This document shows, in pieces, positions 11,701 through 23,700 of a stretch of DNA of 64,000 bases (the stretch's first letter is position 1; each line of letters opens with the position of its first letter). This DNA comes from Siphonodentalium dalli. Its lineage: Eukaryota > Mollusca > Scaphopoda > Gadilida > Siphonodentaliidae. The notes beneath the pieces were generated by a model that was not told the DNA's origin, did not search any database, and saw nothing but the letters and a program-made list of their open reading frames with translations. A program made the translations under genes and the position numbers. The stretch lies in assembly GCA_032622095.1 (NCBI GenBank), contig CP136062.1:228050578-228114577 (forward strand), read 5' to 3'.

Positions 11701-14700
11701 TCAAATGAAAGTGTCCATGACACTCTAGCTCAACTTTTGCGAAGAAGATAAATTTTGTGATGAGCAATGAATGGGATGATGAATTGAATTTTGAAATCCA
11801 AGATGGTCGCTGGCAGCCATGTTTTTTTGTCGATTGGCCCCAAAATGACTCGTTCCCATCTACATGTTAATGTCAACATCCATGACAAATTTTATGATTA
11901 TCGGACCTGTAGCCCGTGTCAAAGGGTTTAGTCATGCAAAGAGTAAAATCAAAGATGGCTGCTGGCAGCCATGTTTTATGGCTAAATGACCCAAAAATAT
12001 CTCGTTCCCATTCACATGTCAAAATGAACATCCACGACAACTTTCATGATGATCAGATGTTTACTCCGGCCTGTAGCCCGTGCTAATGGATTGAATTTTG
12101 AAATCCAAGATGGCCACTGGCAGCCATGTTTTTTTGCCTAATGACCCCAAAATGACTCGTTTCCCATCTACTAGTACTTGTCAATGTCAACAGCCATGAT
12201 ACATTTCATAATGATTCGACCAAAGTTACGATTTTTAGCCCATGCCAAAGGATTTAGTCATGAAAGAGTAAAATCCAAGATGGCTGCTGGTTGGGCATGT
12301 TTTTTGGCCGAATGACCCCAAAACGACTCGTTGCCATATACATGTCAATACTAAAATCCATGACAAATTTCAGATGATCAGACAAACAGTACAGCCTGAG
12401 CCCGGGATAATGGATTGAATTTTGAAATCCAAGATGACCACTGGCGGCCATGTTTATTTGCCGAAAGACCCCAAAATGACTTGTTCCATCTACATTTCAA
12501 TGTCAACAGCCATGACAAATTTCATAATGATCCGACCAAAGGTATGACCTGCAGCCCATGCTAATGGAAATTGTTGACAGACGTCTCCACTCACACGCAC
12601 ACATGGACAACGGATACCAAGCCATGGCACTAGCTCAAACTTTACAAGTAAAGTTGAGCTAAAAATGGGTAATATTAAGTGTTTTGTGTGTGCAAACCAA
12701 GGGGCATAACTCTTGACAACTTGTATGAAGAAGCTAAAGTACAGACAATTGATAACATCTAACATTTCAGTCAAAAATAAAACATGCTTGATGGGACCTA
12801 TGCCAAAGTAGGGATCTGCGAATCGGGGATTTCGCATCGAATCGAATCTCGATATCGAATCTCCTTCCTGATATCGACATAGAATCGAATCTCGAATCGA
12901 ATCAGCTAGTGAGTGATAGACATATATTGTTCACCCGTGTGTATTTCGGTGTCTCATGATATAAAAAATAGCAAAATTCACTAGATACTACATTGTGTAT
13001 ATAACAATGTTAATCTCCTTAAACATCAGTTGGAACTTGTGTTTTTTTTTAAATCATGACATATATAGCGCTTGAGATATGTCACATTGAATTTCTATCT
13101 AGCTATGTGATGGCGAAAATGATACAAGAAGTGACAGTAAGACACTTAACCCTTTGAGTGCCAGGTCGATTTTTGTATCAACCCATATACCCTGTGCCAA
13201 TGCATTCTCTTATATATGCGAGTCAACCATAGGTCGCCTCGCATATATAAGAGAATGCATTGGCCTAACAAATTTTGTTTTGTTTTTTTTTACAATTTTT
13301 TACAATTTTAATAATTTATTCTTATATTCTTTAACAGACTTATTTTGTAGGTTTAGGGCCGATGAGATCGGCCCCTGGCACTCAAAGGGTTAAAGACAGT
13401 TCAATCAATGTATCACAAACCCCATGGAATGGAAGTCATTCATAATACAGATTTGACACACTTGGACATTGCTACACCGTTACAGCTATATAATTGTTGT
13501 AGTCCGATATCAATGGTAGTTATCTGTTAAACTGTTCACCCCACAATAGATCAAACACCTACTAGTACCACATCACATATTCAAAGTAGTTGTCTTACAA
13601 GTGTTAAATTATATTGAATGTTTCTGCAACGCACTTGGATTTCCCCGGAAACAGAAACTGAAAGTAGGAAATTGATAAGAACTCTGCCCCCAGTGTCGCA
13701 GATAACTGGTCGCACATGATGACATCCATTTAAGAACGTAAATTATAGTCCGATTGTTCTAAGGTTTCTATTCAATCCAATCTATGTTTTTGTCGCTCAT
13801 AACGGTGGCTGACATTGAAATTTATTCATATAATCTGAATTGGATATCTGAAGTTCCAAACATAAGGTATACATTTGAGTTCCACATCTAGAAATCACGC
13901 ACCGTGTGGACAATTTACATAGTGTCCATACAGACTACAAATATATGTGGCGATTGATCACCATCATGGGTTGCGATCGAAGCACATAATTTGCATAATG
14001 CCTGTCTATTCTGAACGGCATACATTCAAAATTACCTACTAGTATGTTGGCTAACTTATCAACCTTGTGCTTCAATTTTTGTAAGTTCAGGTCATTTGGC
14101 ATGTGTTATCTAGACGTAAAAAACGAGACTATGCCAAAGTAACACCGATTCGAAAATATCCGAATTAGCGGACCGATTCGGTGTCGATCTCGAATCGGGT
14201 GCCCGACATCGAATCGAATATTTGCAGGTCCCTATGCCAAAGATAATGTCTCAGCATAGACTTGAAGTACAGAACCCTCTTCCAGGTTGGTCAAAATTGC
14301 TGGAAATTGTGTCTTGCTACCTAAGGCATGAAGACGGCAAGATGCGTCCGTTATCTCGTGTCCGTTAACACATGGAATGGAGATATTCTATTTTCGATGC
14401 AACACAAGGTGCAATGCATATACCTTATATGGCATGCATCATGACATTTCTTGTTGATAAAAGATGGCGGCTGTCTTCAAAAGCGAAGCAAAATCAACTT
14501 GTGTTTTTGTCGATAAACTGTAAGTTATTGTGATTTGATAGGTTTGATATTATCATAGAATTAATTTATTACAGTTAGATTTGTTTGCAATATTGAATTT
14601 ATTCCAATATCAAACTAATTAGCTGGAATTATTTATCGTTATAACAGGGGGGGGGGTGAAAACAAAAATTCCGGCACGTATGCCGGGGTGGGTGGGTGGT

Positions 14701-17700
14701 CAAAGCCACCAACAAGCAATTTTTTCCGCAGCTAAAAAAAAAATTCCTGCTTGTTTTTTTACTGTTTTTGCAATGAGCTTGGCTTAAAACACCTTAAATT
14801 TAGAGAAATAATGTAATTCTAACTGCTAAACTAACTGCAGGCAGTTATCGTGTTGTATTTTGTTGAAAATTTTGAAATCCAAGATGGCCGCTGGTAGCCA
14901 TGTTTTTTTGGCCGAATGACCCCAAAATGAATCGTTCCTATTTACATGTAAATGTTAACATCCATGACAAATAGTATGCACAGAAATTCATACACAGCTG
15001 TTTACAGTGAATTTTCCCCCGCAAATCTCTGTTTTAGTGTTAAAAGGGGGGTGGGTGTCCAAAAATGGTCGGAAAAAACTGTCGAAAACGGAAAAAAATT
15101 TGGCGGTGGGGGTAGGTGGGTACAAAAAATGATCGAAAGGGAAAAAATGCCATACGTGCCTGAAATTTTTTTCCGACCCCCCCCCCCTGGTTATAATGCA
15201 ACAAACGGCTTAACACAGACACCGGACCATGTCAACACTATGCTCAGACCAAAGCAACAGATTCGTCTGAATGCTACCTAATGAGAGCTGCGCTGGTGCA
15301 GCATTAAAGACCCTATTCCAGGGCATTCTCTTATATAGGGAGCCTCTCATATATAAGAGAATGCACTGGCTTACAAGGTCAAGATAAATATTGTTAGGCC
15401 AATTTATTTTCTTATATATGCGAGTCTCCCATAGGGAGCCTCACATATGGCTGACCTTTGCGGTGGACCTCTCAAAGGTCAGTGAGAATGTGACAAATTT
15501 GAGGCTGACCTTTGTGGTTGACCTCTCAAAGGTCAGTGAGAATGTGACAAATTTTAGGCTGACCTTTGTGGTTGACCTCTCGAAGGTCAGTGAGATCACT
15601 TTTGTTTCCAGCTATGGCCATAACCAGATCTGTGGAAGCATTCTTCTTTAATTCCTTCACCCAATCCTTCACAGCTTTATACGTGGACTGTAAAATAAAT
15701 TATTATCATTAATAATGCTCAAAGCAGCAGATTACTACGATTCGGGCGACTGGTTAGATAGGGATTGGCGAAGCATTCTTCTTTTATTTCTTCACCCGAT
15801 CCTTCACAGCTTTATAAGTGGACTGAAAAATAAATTATTATTATTAATAATGCTCAAAGCGGCATATTACTACGAATTCCTTCACAGCTTTATATGTGGA
15901 CTGTATAATAATGCAGAAAGGGTCAGGCTACTATGACTGGTTGGTCATTGTCGCATGATATAGTGCAAAAAGACACCCAGGATCTCTCAAATGTGCAAAA
16001 AGACACCCGGGATCTCTCAAATGTGCAAAAAGATACCCAGGATCTCAAAGTATCGTTCGTCTGCCACAGTTAAATTCAACATGGGTGGAATACCCATTCA
16101 AATTCTTTTGGAAATCACAAACAAATAATTATTGTAAACATTTTTTATGAGATTTTGAGATCCTGGGTGTCTTTTTGCATGAAACCATGTGACAAGAACC
16201 TATTCAGCATTACTACAAATCGGGCGGCTGGTTGGATTAGGACAAGGACCATTCTCTTGTGCAAAATATGTTTATTCAAATGTCCAAATTTCTACTTCAT
16301 AGAAATAAAACACATTTTAATAACAGATTTTCATCTGAAAATTGATATAATTACTTAGTGAATGAAAATTGCTATCTGGCTGTCATCTGTCATGTCACTC
16401 TCATGTCTGTTTATTTGCACGCACTCAATGTCTCTGGTTCCTGGTCTAAAACTCAGAAAACATTGTAACCTGACCCCTCCAGCGTTAACACAGTAACACG
16501 ACCCTACATCGTTAACTTAATACAATATTTTGATATTATAAATTATAGTATTTTCTTATTAGCACATCAACTTGAGATTATGCCATTGATATATTAGTTA
16601 TTATATTGACAACGGGGGTGACAGGAAGACAGCCAATCCTGGTTATGCCACTCCCACACAATAATTACACTTGATTTTTGATATATTATTGTTGATTTGT
16701 TGTATTGTGTGAATAAAACATCTACATCTACATAGTAACCTGACCCATCCAGGTTTAGATTCACTTATGGTTTGTAAGCTTTGAAATTTTGTGTCTGACA
16801 TTTGCAGAATTAGGTCCCCAGAGGGTGACTTGAGTGATGCTATCCCACACAGCGGGTTAGCATAACCAAATTCACCCGCTGGGGACCTCATTCTGCTTTG
16901 GCATCATCTGCTATGGGAGACCTAGACTCAGATTTAAGTTCCAAGATGGTGATGTGTACCCATTGGGCACCTTGATTGTGCAATGTGTCATGTCCAATTT
17001 GGGAATATTGATACAATAAACTAAAAAACATAATTTGATATGATAAGTTAATTTTATAATTCCAGAGAATAAGATGATGCTTAAGCAGAATGAGGCCCCC
17101 AGATGGTGAATTTAGTGATGCTAGCCTGCTGTGCGGAGTAGCGTCACTAAATTCGCCCTTTTTGGACCTCATTCTGCAAATGTCCGGCACTATATTCTCA
17201 GGCCTGATGCGGGATAGCGTCACTAAATTCAACCTCTGGGGACCTCATTCTGCAAATGACAGACACACTATTTCCAGGATTTTTACTGAATCCACATGTA
17301 CAAAGAAAATAATACTGGTAATTCACTCTAAATATAGGGGACATTTCATGCTAACACCTGTAACAAGCACAATAGGAACTTACATCTCGTGTAACATCAT
17401 AGACAATGAGAACTTACATCTCGTGTAACATCATAGACAATAAGAACTTACATCTCGTGTAACATCATAGACAATGATAGCTGCCGCTGCACCTCTATAA
17501 TACATCGGAGCCAAGGCTCGATACTGAAATTCAGAAAGAAGATATTCAATAAGCTATTGATAACCCCAGTGCTAGAGAAAAGCTATTCATCTAAAGAACA
17601 AACCCATCCTAATATATGCACCTTGATGTACGGTACCTAAAACTTTTGCAAGAAGGAAAATATTCAGCAACAGTGGGGGGGGGGGGGGACACCTTTAACC

Positions 17701-20700
17701 CCACTGTGGATCACAAGGATACATGTTAATCCACAGTGATCTTTAGTGGGGTGGATTAATCAACAGAAAATCCTGTAGACTTACAGTAATGCCCTAAGTA
17801 ATCGACTCCTTAAACACAGCAGAATTATGGGTAACTTTTCAGGATTTAGTCGGAAATATGGCTTGTTGCCATTCATCGGAAAGCTATCAGGGAGAGCTTT
17901 CCGATGAATGGCAACAAGCCATATTTCCGACTAAATCCTGAAAAGTTATCCATAATTCTGCTGTGTTTAAGGGTCGATTACTTAGGGAATTACTGTACCA
18001 GCCCTAGAATCACTGAGAATTGGCACAAAATACAGACAACTACTTAGAATATTCTACGCCATGTCAATTTATTGTATAACAGTATTATTAAACTAAATAT
18101 TGATAATAATCTTGTCTTGAATTGTTCAAACTTTTAATGACCATGAAAATGACAATTGTTGGAAATTTTAGACCTTTCTGTATGCAATGCGATATGGTCG
18201 AATATATATGAGGGTTGGATATAACTGCTACCATCAAGTTGATTACATCATAGTGCTAGCTTATCTTCACCATTTTGCTTATCAAACACTCTTTACATGC
18301 TGTAGACAACCTCATTCTCGGTTATCCCTGACAACTCATTAACCCTTTACCCAACAAAACCGCCAAAACCGCCCATATAAAGCTTCAACAGCCTAAAATA
18401 TCTTGGGTCTGTCTCAATAAAACCATACAAATATGGATATCATTGGAACCGGCTCATTGACCACATTGTGATAGTTACAGTTATGCCCTGTGCCAATGCA
18501 TTCTCTTATATATGCGAGTCGACCATAGGTCGCCTCGCATATATAAGAGAATGCATTGGCCTAAACAAAATCTTTTTTTTAACCATTTTTTCTTGCATTC
18601 TTTAACAATTTTATAATTTTTAATGTGTTAAGCCAATGCATTCTCTTATATATGCGAGGCGACCTATGGTCGACTCGCATATATAAGAGAATGCATTGGC
18701 ACAGGGCCCTTCTGTTGGGTAAAGGGTTAAAGGGAAATATATTATGTACTCATTGTGCATGCAGTCCTCAAAATTGGCCTTGGCAATAAGCATTGCCATG
18801 GCAACATGTGCTTATAGCACACACTTTACATACTGTAGACAACCTCATTCTCTGTTATGTAGTCCCTGATAAATCATTAATCTGAACAAGATTATGGACT
18901 CATTATTGTGTAAGATATATTTAATAAGTTTATGACTAAATTCTAGCTCCTAGTCATAATTATAATCATAACTCTACGATTTTTGTCCACATACATGTAG
19001 ATCATAGCCGCCAGCTCATTTTAGACATATCATTAATGTATGGGAGGCCAAATTCACATTTAATAATGAATTGCGCTTAAGCGCAATTGATTGCGCTTAA
19101 GCGCAAATAATTGCACTTAAGCGCAATGAATTGCGCTTAAGCGCAAATACCACATATTGTGCTTAAGCACAAATAGGGCATTTACGCTTAAGCGTAATTA
19201 ATTACGCTTAAGCGTAATTAATTACGCTTAAGCGCAATTAATTGCGCTTAAGCATAATTGTGACTACTATCTAACCTACCCATAAACTATTAGCATGACC
19301 TGGTGTATCACCTAGCAACACAAGATGAGCATTGGGCTAATTTTGACCTGTACTCAACAGTCAACTGTGAGTATGTGTTCAACAAGGAGAATCCCTAATT
19401 ACATATTATCATCATCCCTCTATCCAAAGAATTGATGTCGCCTTCCCGGAACTCTAGTAATGTTTTGTATGATGTTTTTAATGTATTTTTGCACAGATTT
19501 TAGCCTTTACTGTGGTAATATCCTATACATGCATGCGGTGTCACTGTATGAGGGCTTTCTTACCTCATACAGTAATGCTCTAATTAATCAACTTATTAAC
19601 CACAGCAGAATTATGGGTAACGTTTCAGGATTTAGTCGGAAATATGGCTTGTTGCCATTCATCGAAAAGCTCTTGAGAGCTTTCCAATGAATGGCAACAA
19701 GCCATATTTCCGACTAAATCCTGAAAAGTTATCCATAATTCTGCTGTGGTTAAGGAGTCGATTAATTAGAGCATTACTGTATGGTTTACTTATTGACTTA
19801 AATCAGGGGGAAAAAACCCTATTTTCATATTATCAGCATCCCTGTCCAAAAAATGGTGTGTAATCACTGAAGCTTTGGTGTCTCAGTCCTGGAGCTCTAG
19901 TTTTTCTTATTAAATCAGCATCTCTTGCACAAATCTATAGTATTTGCATGATCATATGTGGTGTCACCGAGGGCTTGCTTCCCTCATTTGGTGTGCCTGT
20001 ATACTCGAAAATTTAAGAAAATCAATGTCGCCCCGACTAATACAGAAAGTAATGCTATTGCAAGTAGCCCCAACTAATATATACCGAAGATAATATAATG
20101 CTATCACGAGTGTCGCTCCAACTAAAACAGAAGGTGATACTATTGCGAGTCAGCCATTTTGATAAAGAAGTTGGGCTAGCTCCCTACCCAATCAAACCAA
20201 TGAAACCAAGAGGTGACATGTCAATAGGAGTTAATGCTAAGTTATGGAGAAACCTATTTATTCACCAGGGGTGTTTTGTTACATATAACCATGAATTGCG
20301 CTTAAGCGCAATTGATTGCACTTAAGCGTAATTATTTGCGCTTAAGCGCAATTGATTGCGCTTAAGCACAATTAATTATTAAATGTGAATTTGGCCTCCC
20401 ATATTAATGTTATGTAAAGCAATACATAGATAGGTATATGAGTTTAATCAGTCTGATAATACACATGTAATGTATACAATGTAGCAGAGGTGATGCTCTA
20501 TAGATATAGATACTCGAGTCTCGAGATGGAACTGAGTAAGCATACTTTGTTAGTGAATCGTGGTGTTTTATATACTATTTGGGGTGCATATTAAATGAGG
20601 TACTTTGGTAATACACCTCAGGATTGGCTCTTCTGTTATGGTAGTGTCCCACAACCATATTTGGAGGTGGTGCTTCATTGTATGATAATCGGTGCTTGCG

Positions 20701-23700
20701 GTTGGGCGTGATGTCCTTGGAGGGCCGAGCGTCTGTTATTCAGGTCTATGTTCCATGTATTAGTTGATATGGTTATTGTTATTTGTCCTTGAATCAAGCG
20801 CTATGAATCTAGTGGGGGTTCTAGTAGATGTATAGGTAATTACATGACATTAACAGTTCATACAATATTAGGGAGAGGAGGGTATTCTAAGTGATTTAGC
20901 ACTTGTCCTCCAATCCCTTTTGTCATAAACTAATTTTGTTTAAACAAAACAAAAAATCTCAAAGATTCAACCTAGAAAATTCAATACTTCATATTTATCT
21001 TAATAAAAAACATATTCTGTGAAATACTATGCTACGCTTGTCAAATGAGTACATCTTGAAATAGTGTGTCTGACATTTATTCTAGCATCCCTATATTCAT
21101 CTTCTTGGGGGGGCCTCAGAATTCCAAATACTTCCCAGACCTAAGCAGAATTTGGTCACCATAGGGTGAATTTGGTGATGCTAGCCCACTGTGTGGGATA
21201 GCATCACTAAATACACCCTCTGGAGACCTCACTCTGCAAATGACAGACACACTATTTGCAGGCTTGTAAATGGAACTTTCACCAAGCCTGCAAATAGCGT
21301 GTCTGTAATTTGCAGAATGAGGTCCCAGAGGGTGAATTTAGTGACGCTATCCCGCATAGCGGGCTAGCATCACTAAATTCACCCTCTGGGGACCTCATTC
21401 TGCTTAGGCCTCATCTTCTGGGAAGTATCTATGGTATCAAATTAACATTGTTTTTAGTTACGTTTTCCCATCTGGGAAGTTTCTATATCCCCTAATTCGC
21501 AGAAGATAAAATCCATAATCGAGGCGCCCAATGGGTGAACATCACCAACTTCAACTGGGGAACTTTAATCTGATCCTAGGTCTGCCATAGCAGTTGAGGG
21601 CCTTAGCAGAATGAGGTCCCCAGATGGTGAATTTAGTGATGCTAGCCCGCTATGCGGGATAGAGTCACTAAATTCACCCTCTGGGGGACCTCATCCTGCA
21701 AATGACAGACACACTATTTCCAGGCTTGTAACTATCACTCACTCTTTCCTGCCCTGCTGTATCCCAAATCTGGAACTTGAAGACCGTCTGCCCGACTGTC
21801 ACCGTCTTCGTCATAAAAGATGCTCTGAAAGATTCATTAATTCCATTATATTAAAGGTACTCAATCCGATAAAACTCCTCTCAATTACTATTTAAATGGC
21901 TTTGGGGGTCAAAAATATTTGATTCGAGTCGAGAAAGCCACCCATCAAAGCTCAGATTTTTTAGATATCGATTTTAGAAATCTATTATTTTTCATTATCG
22001 GGAATACATTCTGTCCCAGAACACAGTCAAAATTGCGTTATTATTACCACTTGATTTTAGCGTTATCCATCCTTGTCTGTTTGAATAGTGTTTTGGTGTA
22101 CACATCTCGAGCAGATTACGAAATTGAAGGCAATTATTAGTACTCATCTCGAGAAAATAACAAATTTCAAAAATCAATATCTAATAACTCTGAACTTGTT
22201 TGATGGGTTCCTCGACTCGAATCAAATATGTTTTACCCCAAAAGCCAAAGAAATAGTAATATAGGACCCTCTGATCGGATTGTTGTTGTTGGAATCTGTT
22301 GAGATGGGGACCCTCTGATTGGATTGAGTACCTTTAAAGATGATCTGTCCGATTCGACACCAAATTAGTCAATATTTCTTAAAGACATATTATGTACTTG
22401 TTCTGGTGCGTTAAACTGCTCCGTTAGTATCCAGGTGCTATGTCAACTGAAGGAATGTAGCATTCTACTAACATTGCAGAAAATCTGAAGCAAATTGACC
22501 GTTCCACTCCATAGAAAACATCGTCTGAACTACGCTCAATTGTAAATATTTACTACTCGATTCGGGACGCATCTATCGGCGATAAACTAACGAAAACGAT
22601 TTCGCCTTCGAGAGTCACTGCATTTAATTAATATATAAGAATGACGGTGTGTGTTGTCAATTTGGATATAATATTTGTAAAAATTACTACTTTGAACAAG
22701 GTTATTCTCCAATTATATTTGATGATCACCCTACCGGAGAGTTTCACATCACTTTAACCCAATCATGACAGAAGCTGCGCTGGTGCAGCATTAAAGATCC
22801 TGTGCCAGTGCATTCTCTTCTATATGTGAGTCTTCCATAGGGAGCCTGGCATATATAAGAGAATACACTGGCTTACAAGGTCAAGGTAAATATTGCTAGT
22901 TAGGCTAATGTATTCTCTTATATATGCGAGGTTCACTATGGGAGACTCGCATATATAAGTGAATGTACTGGCACAGGGTTTACAGACGGACGCATGTAAT
23001 CCAGTATATCAACAAAAGAATCGACTAAAAGTCATTCTTGTTCATCCCCAGTGGTTAGAGGGTTCGTAGAGTCTCTTCCTGATTTTTCTCCCAGACCCTG
23101 GACTAATTTCAACCAAATTTGGTGTGGTGATTTGAGGTACCCCAGTGGATGTTATAATGAAAAATAAAAAATGAAAAAAAAATCATATTTTCTATGGTTT
23201 TTTTTATTATTTGAAAAAGATTTTCATTGTTTTCTTTTTTTGTTTAATTAAGCAAGTACTTCAATCTAAAAAAATGTTTTTTATAAGAGTTATGTACCTG
23301 GCTCCGCCCCTATTTAACCCAGTGACACCATTAGAACAAATCTGAATCCCAGTCATCCAAGGACCCTCCATACCATATATAAGATAAATAGCTCTGATAA
23401 TTCTTGAGAAGTTGTTTTAAGAACTGTTATGGAGGGAAAGAGTTACGGCCCTGGCTTCGCAACTATTTGACCCAGTAACCTCATTTTAAAAAATCTGAAT
23501 GTGAGTCACCTAGGGAACATCCACACCAAAGATGAATCCATTCGTTCCTGTGGTTCCAGAGAAGAAGATGTTTTAAGAATTGTTGACGGACGAACGGATG
23601 GATGGACGGAAGAGGAGTGATGACATAAGCTCCACCGGTGACTTTGCCTCAGTTGAGCTAACAAAAACCAATCGCTCGCATGCTTTTCTAAATGATTTGG

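Noticed and set aside
14952-15281. 109-codon frame rich in Gly/Lys/Pro
   Set aside because: Runs through the homopolymer-rich end of a TIR element.
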